Positions 14,901-27,130 of a stretch of DNA of 64,000 nt are shown here, in pieces. How positions within the stretch are numbered: position 1 is the first letter of the stretch; every line of letters begins with the position of its first letter. The notes below the pieces were generated by a model that made no database searches, was not told the DNA's origin, and was given only the letters and a program-made list of their open reading frames with translations. Position numbers and translations under genes: made by a program. Source of the DNA: Atrichornis clamosus (taxonomy: Eukaryota; Chordata; Aves; Passeriformes; Menuridae); the NCBI GenBank assembly GCA_013400975.1, contig WBMZ01014046.1:1-64000 (forward strand), in the 5' to 3' direction.

Positions 14901-17900
14901 TTCAAAAACACCACGGGCCAAGCAGAGAGACTTGACAGAAGATCAACACAAACAACTGTGAGTCAAAAAACCACAGTCTCCGGAAGACTAAAACATTTTT
15001 GGCTGTTTGGCCTAAAGAACATGTTGTCATAGCAGTTTGCAAATATGTAAAAGGCTGCTTCAAAGAGGAAAAAGAATAATCTCTTTTCCAGATCATGTCA
15101 AAAGAAAGCTTTAAATGGCACTTAGATTCACACTGAACCTTTAACAACACTGGTGTCTCCCACTCCTAAAAAATATTTACCCAGAGGATTGCTGAAGCTG
15201 TCTTGCAGAACAAGTGAGGCAGTCATCTGTCAGATGTGATGAATCTGTAGTGGATCCTTGGGGGGCCATGGGATGGATTGGATGATCCTTGGGTGTCTGT
15301 TGCAGCCCTGTCTTCACCCTGATTTCCCAAAGGAGCAAAGTTTATGGAACTGTGCTGTCTGTCTTTTAATCTTCCAGAATTAACTATTTAAATTCAAAGG
15401 TCAGTGTCAGCCCAGTTTGAGCAACGTGGAGGACTCAAAGGCCTGAAGTTGTTAAGTCAGTGGCTCCCTAGGAGAGAGAACTGACGCACATCTTTGCTTC
15501 AGGAAAGGTAATTAAATATTGGTCCAAATTTACTCAGAACTGGTCAGTACATTTATTTCTGAGCCCTTCATGGCACACTTGACCCTGTTGAGCACGTGGG
15601 ATGGAGCCTGGGCAGGGATACGTGTTGGAAGGAGGGATGCTCTGCTGTGGAGGGGATATGACAGTGCTGGGGACAGGGAGGAGAAGCACTTGAGTCATAG
15701 AAACCTTGGTTACAAGAGGCCTTTGGAGAGCTCTAATCCCATTCAGCTTGAGACAGGAGTGTTGCCAGCACTAGATGGTGTTGGCTGTGACTTTGTCTTC
15801 CTGAGTCTTGAAGGGCTTCAAGGATGAAGATCCTCCACCTCCCTGGTGACCTTTTTCAGGGCTGCACCACCCTTCCCCTGGTATTTCCTGATACAGACCT
15901 TCCAAGGCACAGCTTCTCCCTGTTGCCCTGTGTTTGGACCTGTTGTGTGGCTCTGTAATCCTTGTAACTACTTTTAAATAAATGTAATATGCTGTTAGAT
16001 TGCCCTCGGCCTTCTCTTTGTCAGGCTGAACAAGCGCAGCTCCTTCCACCCATTCTTGAAAGCCTTCTGTAAAAGATCCCTGGCTATCTTGGCAGCCCTC
16101 ACCTGGATCTTCTCCACAGTCTTTTTGAACCTGGGGATGGCCAGGCTCAACAGCAGGTAGTGTATGATTCCACATAGCAAACGGAAATGTTTTAATCTTC
16201 TTTAGGAAAGAAAAATACCCCAACAATGTAGGTAAGAACAGGGTAGGATTTAACAGGGGGGAAAAAAACCACGTTGCTATAAGATTATAGTTGCAGAATT
16301 AGGAATGTGTTAAGTTAGGGATATTTGATTTGTCCTTGCTACTTTAATTTTTCCTTCTTGTGTGTGTGCAGTTTGGTGCGGTGTCAATGACATACTTTGT
16401 TTTTCAGCAGGATTTCTGTCTCCATCACTGAATAGTTGGGATGCTGTAAGAAATTTGAGAAGAAAATAAGGAGAAATGTGTTGGAATGGGATCCAGAACA
16501 GTTGTCCTGCTCTGAATTCTAAAAAAAAGTCCCAAATAGAGCCAGGAAAGACGATTGTAAACCAGTCACCCGGGACTGAATTGTGGTAAACCAAACAAGC
16601 CTACTTAGAGTGTCTCCTCATGTTTTGTTTACTTTAAAATGAGTTATATCCACCTTGCCTACCCAAAACAGTGCTTCCTGGGAGAGGAACAGCAAGGCAT
16701 TAGGCCACACTGGCCTAACCTGGGCTTTCCTGAAATGCTCAGATGAAAGAAGGGTCATTTCACCTCCTCTGAAACCATGCTAGGGTTGGATTCTGATTAA
16801 AACTGAAAGAGTGACTATAGAAAGAAAGGAGAATCAAGGCAGGCAGTGGGGCAGCTGGGGCCTGGACATTGGTGGTATTGGCAGCACAGCTCCTCGTCTT
16901 TATCCTCGTGGGTCCCTTCCTGCTCAGGATATTCTATGATTCTGTGATTCATTGTGTGCTGTGTTTGGGCTTGAGGAGGTTACAGGAGCTGTCCTGAGCA
17001 GCAGAGGAGAGCTGGTGCCAGCCAGGGAGCAGGGCAGGGCTGCACTGGGAGCTAAGACTGTCTTAGGATTTACTCCCCCTTGTTCATTCCCTTGAAAGCG
17101 CCCGGGGCTTGTGCACCAACAGCTTGGAGCTTGCAGGAGGGGGTTGTGTGTACGTGGGAGGTTACAAGCTTATCTGTTCATCCCTCCACCACTGCACTAA
17201 TCAGCGTGATGAAATATATTCTTCCTCCCTGGGGAAGATCTTTCCTCCCTGTCAGGAACCACCATTTCTTAATTAAACTGTTACTCTGAATTTGTACCCA
17301 GAAACAGGTATTGACTTCAGCTCCAGTTCACAGCCAATACTCTCTTAAGGAAATAGTTCAGAATGAGAGAACATCATTCAACTCAAATCTGAGTTTTTTG
17401 AGAGTAAAAGCACTGCAAATGTCAGGATACACAGATGTTAGGAACAGGTTGGGAAAGGTGTTTTCCAGTTTAGTTACTTCAAGTACTGCTGTGAGCTGGT
17501 GCTATAGCAATACCTTTGGAAATTTCTGACTCCTATTTTCATGGCAATCTCCAGCAATGTTGTCCTTGGTGATCTCATCTTTTCACCTGCGTCCTTCCAA
17601 GTCCAGGTCTCTTAACCCTGAGCTTCCTGGATAAACAATTTTTCAGTCAAGGCAGTGGTTAAAGTCCCCTGTGTGTGACTGTAACTTGCTGACACATTTT
17701 TAAGAGACGTCAAGCGATCCAAGCTGAAATGTGGTATTACCCCGTTTTAACAGCGATTCCCTAAGCATTGCACTTAGAAAAGCTGCCCCTGGCTGGAGAG
17801 AAGAGCTTTGTGTTTATTGTTTTTGTAGCTGCTGTAATTTTAGTGCATGATTCCAGCTGAATACTCAGTGCCTGTACAGGGAAAATGGGCTGGCTATTTC

Positions 17901-20900
17901 CATTCGAAAAGCTGGGTTATAGAAGTTCACCGCACCAGATGGCTGCGCATACTTATAATGCTCTGGATTATTAAAGGGCTGTTGTATTTTCCTCTTTCAT
18001 CCTTCTTTTATTCCTCCTCCCCACATCAACAAATTAATGCTGAATGCTTGGGAATCTGCCCTGCGCAGACTTTAGCACGTTACATCTTTTCATTGGAAAC
18101 TTTTTGTTCCAGCTCTTCTGAACTGGTTGGTTTTGATCACCTCGTTGCAATTGTTCCGGGGCTTGCACCGGCTGCAATCCTGGTGTTACTGGAGCTCCAG
18201 CACAGTCTGAGACTGGTTTGCCATGTCATGTGTCACAATTGCTGTTCCCAACCTGCTCCTTTGGAGTTGACACTTTCCATTTTCTGATGTCATGTGGGAA
18301 TCTCCTAAATTAGACAAAACTACTACGTCATGCATGAAGGGGTGATGCAATGAAAAGAGTTCTTAGACTCATTAAGGTTGAAAAAGACCTCTTAGAGCAT
18401 CAAGTCCAGTTAATTTCCTTTTCAAAACTTAACAGCATGCCACTTGTCTGCCACCAAAAACATTGGAATTTTAAAGTGCAGCTATTCTGAAAAATGGTAA
18501 AAGCTGGAGAGATGTGCTCTGCCTCCAGCACAATGCATATGTGCTAGATTAAGTCATTTTGGCAGGGGGAGGAGTAGAAATTAAATAGAAAAGCCTTTGT
18601 TGTTCATCTTTGTGATAACAGGCTGAAAGAACTGGGGCTGTTCAGCCTGGAGAAGAGAAGGCTCTGGGGAGACCTTAGAGCCCCTTCCAGTACTTAAAGG
18701 GGCTCCAAGAGAGCTGGAGAGGGACTCTGAACAAGGGCGTGGAGTGATAGGACAAGGGAGAATGGCTTCAAACTGACAGAGGCCAGGTTAGATTGGATAT
18801 TGGGAAGAAATTCTTCCCTGTGAGGGTGGTGAGGCACTGGCACAGGTTGTCCAGAGAAGCTGTGGCTGCCCCATCCCTGGAAGTGTTTACGGCCAGGTTG
18901 GACAGGGCTTGGAGTAACCTGGTCTAGTGAAAGGTGTCCCTGCCCATGGCAGGGGGGTTTGGAATGAGATGGTCTTTAAGGTCTCTTCCAACCCAGACCT
19001 TTCCATGGTTCCATGATTTCTGGGTGCCATCGGTGTCCAGATTGACTTTCTTGTTAATGTTTTTTAATGGTCCTGATGTCTTCAGTGGGCTTGCAGACAG
19101 CAGCAGTTGATGAACACAGAGTTCATCACTTGATGTGTCCAAGTGTTCCTAGAGGATGGAATGCAGGTGTTGTGAGCCACACGTGAGGTTCTGCAGGGCA
19201 AGAAGGGCTCATCCTGAACAAACTCCTTTATATTAAAAAATTCTGCCTGCCCAGTTCAGGGATGGTCTTTGCAACTTCTTAAAGACTGGTATCTGCATGG
19301 CCTGTCCTCTTAGGGGGTTATGAGTGGGTATGTGAGAGAAGATGCGCTGCTGAAATCTAGAGACTTCCAAAACCTGAGTTTAAAAAAATACTTAAGTAGG
19401 GGGGAAAAAAGGAACTTAGAAATCTGAATATAGTAGAAATATTTTAAAGAACTTAAGTATTCAAAAGGAGAATGTATCATAAACATCTACATTGTGTATT
19501 TTAAACAAGTGAAATGCTGGCATAAAACAGTTTTTAACTTGTTTGCAGTGCAGGTTTTGGTGACTGCTTGACAGCAGCTCCCATTGCAGGCAGAGTAAAA
19601 TTCAGGGACTCTGCTCTGGTGTCCAAAATCTGCTCATTTTGATCAGCAGATCAAAAGAAAGCTGCTCTGCCTCCGGAGTGCTGGCTCCCACCCCCGCCTA
19701 GGCGCAGTCCGGTTGGATGAGGAGATTCACAGCAGTCCCACAGGTCAGCGTTTTGTGTCCGACACGTGTTGGGAGCTCTGCAGCGTTCGCCAGGTCCGTG
19801 CTCGCCTCAGCTGCAGGGGAGAGAGGTGGGTTGGTTGTTCAAACCAGAGAACAACACGTTGTTTGTTCCCCACACGCCGGCGTGGACGGCGCCTCAATAG
19901 CTTTTATGCTGATGTGAATAACAAGCAGGGGTGGTGAAGGGATTTAATCACAGAGAGCACAGCGCTGCACGCAATCACCCAGCCTAAGTGACACTCAGAG
20001 GAGGATCTCTTTCTTCTCCTCCTCCTCCTCCTCCAGGCTCGGAGCCTGAGTCTGAATAAAACATAACACACTTGAGAGCTCTTAAAGGCATTGTAAAGGA
20101 GGCTGCTTTCCCCAGAGTTTGTTATCTAGCAGGGCTGAAGTTGCAGATGGGTGATGTGCCCTGTGTTTTATGCAACTTAGAAGCTCAGGAGATGCTTTTG
20201 TAGGGAATGCTGGTGCACCTCAGAAGCAGCAGCTGGCATTCCTGAGGGACCAGAGTCACAGCTCTCCACCATGGGAGTTTCTCCCTTTGTCATTAAGGTT
20301 GTCAGACAGGCTGTGGGATGGGTTTCATACTTGGTTGAAGTGCTGCTAATTCTGGACTCTGTTCCAGTGGCTCACTTGGGCTGATGTAGCTACTTCTGCA
20401 GCCATCTGGTGAGTCGTGCCAAGGAATGGCTGGGCTGAAAACCCCAGCTGAAAAATTAACAGAAACTCCCTTATATTTGGCTCACTTTGTTTGCACAAAC
20501 CAAACTGTCTGTGCTGGCACGATGGGAAGTGCAGCATCCAAGTGGGAACGGCAACAGAAATGGTGTGTTCATCTCCTGTGGTGTGCAGCATTGCTGCTGA
20601 GGGTGATCAGGGCACCAGGTGAAGGCAGTTCCCTCTGACCAAGCGGATGAATTAAACCCAGTGTAGTTGTTGGGGCAGGCTTATTCCCAATAAACCTGTT
20701 TTATCTTGTAAAACTTCAAAGTAGATGTCTAATGGTTTTCTGTAGGAGAACCCTGCAGGAACCTGTGTGCTCCTGTAGGGCTTCTCAGCCTCCTTGGTGC
20801 TTTGAGGCTTCTGCAGTGCTCAATCAGACTTATCCTAGGAATCAGTGGGACTGGGACACAGTATTTTTGGCTTAAGAGTGATCTTTTGCAGCTGTGATAA

Positions 20901-23900
20901 CATGCTTTGTGCTTCATGTTTTTGTAAAGACTGACTGGCAAGGGAGATCCAGGCCTTTTCCTCACCTTCCTCATAAATATTGTCTTTCTTCTCCTAAAAA
21001 CAACACATAACTTGGGTAGGAATCAGGAAATCAATATGTATCTTTCCTTCAGTGTCTACTGTCAAGACTAAAAGCAAAGCTTGGAAGACTTGTTTTTATT
21101 TGCACACAACTAACCAAAAACTCCCTCCACAGCTTTGTGCAGCTCTTTTGCTCCCTCCCTTTTTCTTTTCTTTTAAATTCTGCTAGATCATGTTTTTAAT
21201 CACTCTGCTAAATTCTAGAGTTACAGACATTACTTTCCAGAGGATGTTCAGTCCTGCAGCATGAGGCCAATAATCTCTGGTGTTAAACTAGTCTGTATCC
21301 AGGGATTGTCTCATGAGAAATGAGGTTTTTACACCAGACACTGCACCAGGTACATGATGGCAGTTGTTTGAAAAGCTGGTCACCTGTAGGAGGTCTCTGT
21401 TGTCACTCAGCTAGTACTGCAGAGTTTCAGCTCAAAATATGGCTATTCCACCTTTTTTTAATGTACGTGTGGATGGTGAGGCCCTGGTACAGGTTTCCCA
21501 GAGAAGCTGTGGCTGCCCCATCTCTGGAAGTGTTCAAGGCCAGGTTGGATGGGGCTTGGAGCAACCTGGGATAGTGGAAAGTGTCCCTGCCCACAGCAGG
21601 GGATTGGATTAGATGATCTTTAAGGTCCCATAAAACCATTCTGTGCTTCTCTGCAGAAAGACACCAGAACTACTGCAGTCCCTTTTCCTTCTGAAGGAAC
21701 ACAGTCTAACAAAGGGAGTAGCACAGAAGTTGTACTCAAACTGCATCCCACTGGGAATCATTTTCTAGAGGAAGAGGGGTACAAGGTGAACAAGTGTTGG
21801 TGACTTCTGTTTGTTTTTGTGGCATCTTTGTGGTGGATTGCTTCAGTCCTGTCATGTGAGCACACTTCGTGTCCTGCACTCACATCCTCCCCAAACACGC
21901 CGGTGTCATCCTTCCTCAGTTCCTACACAACCCCCTGCTGCTGCCTTGCAGTATTAATTGGGAGGGTTAATGGGGTTTTGCTAAGTTAAAACTGCTGTTT
22001 TTTCAACTGATGCAAGTTTTCTGGAGAGTGGATGCATTTCTCCAGGGACTGGGGTTGAAAATCGCGTCAGTAGAATGTAGCCTTACGTATTACTAAAGAA
22101 AAAGCTTCAGTGAAATAAAAACGATGCGTGTGGTGCAGCAAATCAAACCTCCAGCTGCATAAACAGATCAATAAACTGATTTGTGTTTGCTGACCAGAAG
22201 AAAAATCTAATTGCAGGTACTCCATATTCAACGTTTGTGGTGAAACTAGAGTAATTGGAATAATGAGAAATCCAATGTGCTTTTGTTTGGAGTTTATTCT
22301 TCTTTAGGATTCATTAAACTAGACGCACCTTTCAAGGTTTAGGGTGGTTATATATCACAGTTCCTAGCTCTTCAGACTTCATGGATTTCTTCAAATTCTA
22401 AATAATCACGATTTTAGATTTGCCATCTTTTAATAAGACTTGAAAAGATTGAAGCAGTATTGTTCCTGGTGCTTAGAGGCTCATTTCCCTCACAGGAATC
22501 TCAATTAACTGAAGTTTGAATGTATCTGGATAGCAAAATAGCTTTTGGGTTGCCTCAAATTCCAGGTTTGTGCAGTTACTTACTACTCCTACATGTCCTG
22601 AAGATGTATTTCCAAGTACTGATGTGCCAGTCCTCTTAAGTCATTTCAATTGCAGGTACCAGAAATGAAGAAGATAGTAAAGAGTTCCTAAAAAGTTACT
22701 GCAGAGAGAGCAAATTGTCACCTGCATTTGCTGTCACTTTGAGTTAGAGTTGGTAAATTTAATAGATGTATCATTAGCTTGGATGTCCCATTAGAATTGT
22801 TTGGAAGTGAAAAATGAGTCCTCTGTGAAGGAAACAGAACGAGGTGAGTTCTGGCTGCTGAGAGGAGGAGAAGGAAAGAAGGAATTGGGGGTTGATGGAG
22901 TGTAGCCAGGTAATGATGAGTTTGTGATTTTAGCTGAATGAATAGCTGAAAGTGAGTCATAAAAAATGCTACAGAAAATGTCTTTTTAAAAGTTTTACAA
23001 GGCAAGCTTGGGAAAGTGGAGGCAAACCCTCTTGCTTCTGGGTTTCATTTGGATTTGTCCATCAGTGGAAGAGAGAACCCAGAGGTCTGTAGCTGGAGAT
23101 CCTGAGTGTGAAGGGAAGGTGGTGTGTTGCCAGATGACATATGGTACCACCTGGGATTAGCTGAGATTATGCCAGTGAAGATTAAATCCTGCAAGTTGAT
23201 TCCCCTTGCTGTTATTTAACAAATGCAGTACCTTATCCAAAGTCTGGTAGGAAATCTCTGGGCTTGAAATATGATTTATATCCCCCCATGGCAGGGCAGA
23301 TTCAGCTTTTTGTTTCTGTTGTTGTGGAATAGCATGAAGGCTGAGCTCCTCGTTGGTCCGTCATTCTGCAAAACAGACCAGTGTGTTCAGTTACAATTGA
23401 ACCTTTATTGTTGGTTTTTGTTAAATTTGAAAAGGATTTTTGCTATTTTATTTACCTTCTTTATAAACAAACAATTTCTTGAGTTTCTGATCAAAGATTG
23501 TCCCTGTTCTATTCTAACAAGCACCTGTTTTTTTGTAACCATTCGTTGGAAAGAGTGATTTAAGGCAATTTATGACAAACTAATTGTATTTATATGTTAT
23601 ATCATAATACTATTTGAAAGCAGTAGACAGGGCAAGAGGAAATAGCCTCAAGTTGTGCCAGGCGAGGTTTAGATTGGATATTAGGAAAAATTTCTTCATT
23701 GAAAGTGGTCAGGCACTGGAACAGACTGTCCAGGGCAATGGTGGAATTACTATCCCTGGACTTGATGACTTTAGAGGTGTTTTCCAACCTTAATTCTTAT
23801 TTCTTCTTAATTCTATGACAGAAGAGCTTGAATGTTAAGATTTTTTTTTTTGTTAATGGATTTATTTCTTGAAATGTGGAGGGGAGTGGATTTTGGACTT

Positions 23901-26413
23901 TGTTTCAAAGGACAGAAGTGGTGTCTGATCCACGGGAGGAGGCTGTGCTTCCTTCCTGAGCATTGAGTATTTCCATTTCTATCTTGAATAGGTTCAGGAA
24001 CATTTATAGGTGTTTTATTCATGTAGCACTATTTTCATTATATCAAGTAGTTCGTATCATTTTCAGTCTCTTCTCTTGCATAGTTACTGGCAGTGATCAT
24101 ATATCCCACTTCAGCTGAGTAAGCCAGACTGTTTTAGTCAATGTAAAATAAGACTGTGGTACCCTGATCCCCCTCACAGCCAGTTCCCCAGCTAAAGCTC
24201 AAGTTCACCTTTCCTGGCCTTGCACTGACAGGCTGTGGGCCGGGAACAGTGCTGTAACTCTCACACCATCCTCCTTTTCATTATGAAATCCTCCCAGGGA
24301 CCTGCTCTCTTGCTGGTGCCTTTGAGGCTTTTGAAAAGAAAATTGCTTTTGGTAGCAATGAATTGCAAACCTCAAAAAAATCAGGACGTACCTTTTTTAG
24401 ACCTTTTGCACGAGAAAAGGATATTATTTCTGGCTGAACAGTCAGTGAACCCCAAATTCTAAAATAGCTGGGTGCTTTTCTTCCTCACCCAACGAAGAGA
24501 AGAATGAGAGACACAGAATAGCAGCCTTTTGCTTTTTTAACCACACAAGGTGTTCCCACTCAGTTACACATATGTCAGCATCATTGTATCGAAATCTTCA
24601 TTGCAGGAATCTGCTCAGGCTTTTTCTTAATGCTGCTTGGGATGTGGACTCCACCGACTTGAAACATTCCGTATTGGTGGTTTCAGGAGGGATGAGACCC
24701 CCACAAAACATCCCGGGATTGCAGAGACCTGCTCTTGCCCAGCTCCATTCACCACTGGGGGTTTCTGCTGCCCATGCTGCCTCCTCCTCTCCACCCTTAC
24801 AGTGGATTTTGCCATGTTTTTCTTCCTAGCTTTGTCCACAGCTCAACTTTCACCCCCTGCTGAAGGAAATGTTCTCACTTCCCACCTTAGTGCAAATACA
24901 GTATTTTGTCAGAAATGAAACAATTGCAACGTGTGGCTGTAGGTGTTTGACTCATAAGTTGTTATGGCCATTCTTGGGTGTGCTGGGAGGATATTTATTA
25001 TAGGACTAATTAATTATTTTAGGCTTATGTCTTTAAAAGTAGCATTTAGTAAAAAAGAAATTCCTTCCTCTTTCCATGGTAAACATTATTGAAAATTTTC
25101 TATATCTGACATTTATATATACTTAGAACATTTCATGGGGTTGTTTCCAGCTGGGCTGAGCTGCTGTTCCAGGGTTGACCAGTAGCAACAACTAGATTTC
25201 CATAGGGGAACGAGACCAAGTTCCACAGGAGAAAATTCTTCCTAGTTTTGGTTCTAGGATCAGTGCAGGGGTCAGTGCTTGCTCCTTATGTTCCTTAAGA
25301 TGAAGAGTCAGAAGAGCCCCAAGGGTCTGGTGTCAGCATCCATCCTCTGTGAGTGACACAGCCCCTGTTCCTGCAGTAATGGCTTAGTTGGATACAAAGC
25401 ACTTGGACAGGGGTACAGTTACTGTGCTTCTGGTAAGTTGTAGGATTTTGGAGAATGGTCTGAGAAGATGAGGCAGGAAACCTCAGGACAAGCAGCTGGA
25501 CATAGCTCTGGGAGCCTGTGCGTGTCTGTGGTGCAGCAACTGGAGCAGGCACAGGTGTGTGACCGAGTGTGTCACTGCTGGGGAACATGGAGCTGGACAA
25601 GGGGGGAAGAGCCCGGAAGCTGGGGGTGTCCATGTGCATCTCTAAGGATGAGGACGAGACCACAGGAGGATCTGGTGACCAGACGGCCCAGGGAAATCCC
25701 AGCCAGCTGCTGGAGAGATGGTTGAGTCTGGGGGTTGACTGGGACCCTTGTGTGTGTGCACATGCGTGTGTGAGTGTCTGTAGGCTTGAGGCATCTGGGA
25801 ATACTGGAATGCATGGTCAACTGCTGAGTGCCTGAGCCCAGCTGCTGGAGGGATCCACTCTGCACCTCTGTACGTGCGACATTTCCCACTAATTCAACCT
25901 CTTCCCCTAACTAGAAGTAGTTGTGTTTCGTTCTCCTTGGGCAGATACTGTTGGTTACAGCTTGGAAGATTTGAGGATAAAAGAGAAAGGGAAGCAGCAG
26001 AATGCCCCAGAGCGCCTTGCAGACATGGGAGGAATTAATTAATCAGCAAAGCTGTGCGGGGATGTTTCATTCCAATCACCTCTTTTGTGTTTCAGCCCTG
26101 GCCCAGCGTGTCCAACCTGGCCAAGGATTTCATCGATCGTCTGCTCACGGTGGATCCCAGTGACAGGATGACAGCCCTTCAGGCCCTGAAGCACCCGTGG
26201 GTGGTCAGCATGGCAGCCTCTTCCTCCATGAAGAACCTGCACCGTTCCATCTCGCAAAACCTTCTCAAGAGGGCGTCCTCCCGCTGCCAGAGCACCAAGT
26301 CCGCGCAGTCCACCCGCTCCAGCCGCTCCACCAAATCCAACAAGTCGCGGCGCGTGCGGGAGCGGGAGCTGCGGGAGCTCAACCTGCGCTACCAGCAGCA
26401 GTACACGGGCTGA
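2980..26413 (+). CDS. PSKH1: serine/threonine protein kinase H1 (two coding exons)
   Basis: Coding exons are 2980-3918 (313 codons, donor GTGAGT) and 26096-26413 (105 codons plus TGA, after a TTTCAG acceptor). They join in phase 0 to a 418-residue protein; the human protein is about 424. PSKH1 is a CaMK-group Ser/Thr kinase linked to Golgi, centrosome and splicing speckles. The N-terminus MGCGTSK carries the Gly2 myristoylation and Cys3 palmitoylation sites. After a variable linker (about 30-75) comes the kinase domain (about 94-351): glycine loop [11 protein letters not shown]-binding Lys121 in YAIK, catalytic HRDLKPEN (Asp212), DFG (233-235) and APE (259-261), so it should be active. The C-terminal tail is rich in Ser and Arg ([11 protein letters not shown] and on). 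The last exon starts at PWPSVSNL and includes the end of the kinase domain. The linker is a few residues shorter than in human. Confidence 0.97.
7765..8260 (+). other. unassigned open frames inside the PSKH1 intron
   Basis: A 138-codon frame (7765-8181) is followed in another frame by a 39-codon ATG frame (8141-8260) whose product is strongly acidic and helical-looking ([17 protein letters not shown]). I recognise neither. There is no splice signal pair, promoter or poly(A) signal that would make this a gene. A decayed processed pseudogene with one frameshift is possible, and chance is equally possible. Reported only because it is the most protein-like stretch of the intron. Confidence 0.12.
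14540..15310 (+). mobile_element. old, diverged CR1 LINE fragment (sense)
   Basis: The order of remnants matches the end of the CR1 reverse-transcriptase region and its 3'UTR: GCAGATGACATTGAATTGGA near 14,565, an AAAAGGATCTGG block near 14,730, a stretch resembling ATAGCAGTTTGCAAATATGTAAAAGGCTG near 15,030 (a common CR1/L3-type signature, here partly changed), and the CATGGGATGGATTGGATGATCC tail near 15,270. Many substitutions and indels mark it as much older than the other copies. It is not coding. Confidence 0.65.
15694..16165 (-). mobile_element. CR1 LINE 3' fragment (antisense)
   Basis: The + strand shows the reverse complement of the CR1 3' region. It runs from TCATAGAAACCTTGGTTACA at its 3' end to the block with CTTCTCTTTGTCAGGCTGAACAAGC, GCAGCTCCTT, and CTGGATCTTCTCCACAG. 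The same blocks recur in antisense at 53.95 kb. Moderately diverged and non-coding. Confidence 0.8.
16885..16955 (+). mobile_element. CR1 LINE 3' terminus (sense, short)
   Basis: About 70 bases ending in the CR1 tail pattern, GGTCCCTTCCTGCTCAGG followed by ATTCTATGATTCTGTGATTC. Only the last part of the element is present, as is usual for 5'-truncated CR1 insertions. Confidence 0.65.
18355..18470 (-). mobile_element. CR1 LINE 3' end (antisense, short)
   Basis: The + strand reads CTCATTAAGGTTGAAAAAGACCTC then TTAGAGCATCAAGTCCAGTTAA, the reverse complement of the CR1 3' end (canonical form: gene-wide motif with GGTTGGAAAAGACCTCTAAG). It lies only about 140 bases before a sense CR1, so two insertions face each other tail to head here. 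Confidence 0.65.
18605..19020 (+). mobile_element. CR1 LINE 3' fragment (sense, well preserved)
   Basis: This is the best-preserved CR1 of the window. It has GGGGCTGTTCAGCCTGGAGA near 18,632, AGATTGGATATTGGGAAGAA near 18,790, GGCTGCCCCATCCCTGGAAG near 18,864, TCTCTTCCAACCCAGACC near 18,983, and ends in a decayed CCATGATT-type tail. It covers roughly the last 400 bases of the element, all 3' non-coding. Confidence 0.9.
19660..19990. promoter_or_regulatory. CpG-dense patch in the PSKH1 intron
   Basis: Within otherwise CpG-poor intronic DNA, this stretch carries many CpGs (for example CCGCCTAGGCGCAGTCCGG near 19,694 and CACACGCCGGCGTGGACGGCG near 19,870) and an imperfect palindrome around AACAACACGTTGTT near 19,850. 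No exon or repeat explains it. An intronic enhancer or minor promoter is an inference only. Confidence 0.25.
20012..20034. repeat. CTC trinucleotide microsatellite
   Basis: About six to seven consecutive CTC/TCC units in the PSKH1 intron, preceded by a pyrimidine-rich stretch. Confidence 0.8.
21465..21650 (+). mobile_element. CR1 LINE 3' fragment (sense)
   Basis: The last about 185 bases of a CR1: GTGGCTGCCCCATCTCTGGA, AAGGCCAGGTTGGATGGGGC, GTGTCCCTGCCCACAGCAGG and TGATCTTTAAGGTCCCATAA in the expected order. The tail is degenerate. Confidence 0.88.
23620..23820 (+). mobile_element. CR1 LINE 3' fragment (sense)
   Basis: Contains AGATTGGATATTAGGAAAAA, TTTCTTCATTGAAAGTGGTC, AGGCACTGGAACAGACTGTC and a TTCTATGACA tail. 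Several internal bases before the tail are deleted relative to the copy at 18.6 kb. Confidence 0.85.
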
Positions 26414-26819
26414 GCCCGCGCTGCCTCCGCCGGGCGCCTTTCCAGAGGTCTCCTCTGCGGTGCAGGTGTGCGCACGCACTCGGCGAGGAGCTGCCAGGTT
26501 CCTCCCTCCCTCCCTCCCTCCAGGCGTTCCCCCCATCCATGAGGAGGTGTTCCCCACCCTGTGCAGAGGAAAGGGGACCTTGTGGTCGCCGTCCCACCCT
26601 GCGAGCTGTGCCACGTGCCAGAAACGGGGGGAGTCCTTGTGGGTTCGGAGCACGGCTCAGAGCCTCAAGTAATGCACAAATTAAGGAGCCACGCGGGGAG
26701 ATGAGCTCTTTCTGTAGCCCAGGAGCTTGGTTGTTCATAGTTATTTATTAATTCCAGAGTGTTTAGTTTGTCTCACTTGCGTATGAAAAAAAGAAGAAAT
26801 CACTTGATGTGTCTGTGCA

Positions 26820-26886
26820 CGCACATACGTGTGTGCACATACACGTGTGGGTGTGTATATGTATTTAAAAATTATATATATATACA
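26820..26886. repeat. TG/TA-rich simple repeat
   Basis: Alternating purine-pyrimidine tract of GTGTGTGCACATACACGTGT type running into ATATATATATA, in the likely PSKH1 3'UTR. Confidence 0.7.
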
Positions 26887-27080
26887 GGTTTTGAGCTGGT
26901 TTAGTCAGACTCCGTGGTGCCTTTGCAGCGAAGCTGGAATGAGTCATATGCAGTTAGAAGTAGGATAGCTCTGACTCACTGGTGTGCTGCCCACCAGCTC
27001 CTCGCCAAAGAGATGCCAGACAGCAGTTTTCCATGATGGCTGGGAAGCTGCGAGGTTTCCCCCAAGGGCTGCCATCCACA

Positions 27081-27130
27081 TGATGACGTCAAGGGTTCAC
27101 TTGCCTGATGACATCAAGGATTTACCCCTT
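27081..27130. repeat. 25-bp tandem duplication with CRE-like cores
   Basis: TGATGACGTCAAGG at 27,081-27,094 and TGATGACATCAAGG at 27,106-27,119 differ by one base and are exactly 25 bases apart; the remaining bases of the unit are partly conserved. The first contains the full cAMP-response-element core TGACGTCA. Confidence 0.6.

Larger units (their letters stand above)
3919..26095 (+). other. PSKH1: PSKH1 22-kb intron between the coding exons
   Basis: A single GT-AG intron of 22,177 bases splits the kinase domain just after residue 313 (SYSGE). It is AT-richer than the rest of the window. It contains seven recognisable CR1 fragments (listed separately), a CTC microsatellite at about 20,012-20,034, a small CpG-dense patch near 19.7 kb, and scattered A- or T-runs (for example 9428-9437 and 9481-9489). 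Apart from these, 3,960-14,500 shows no repeat I can name, and no exon of another gene could be supported on either strand. Confidence 0.9.

Noticed and set aside
17847..18287. 146-codon + strand frame in the PSKH1 intron
   Set aside because: No recognisable domain, no splice or poly(A) context, and composition like the flanking intron; most likely chance.
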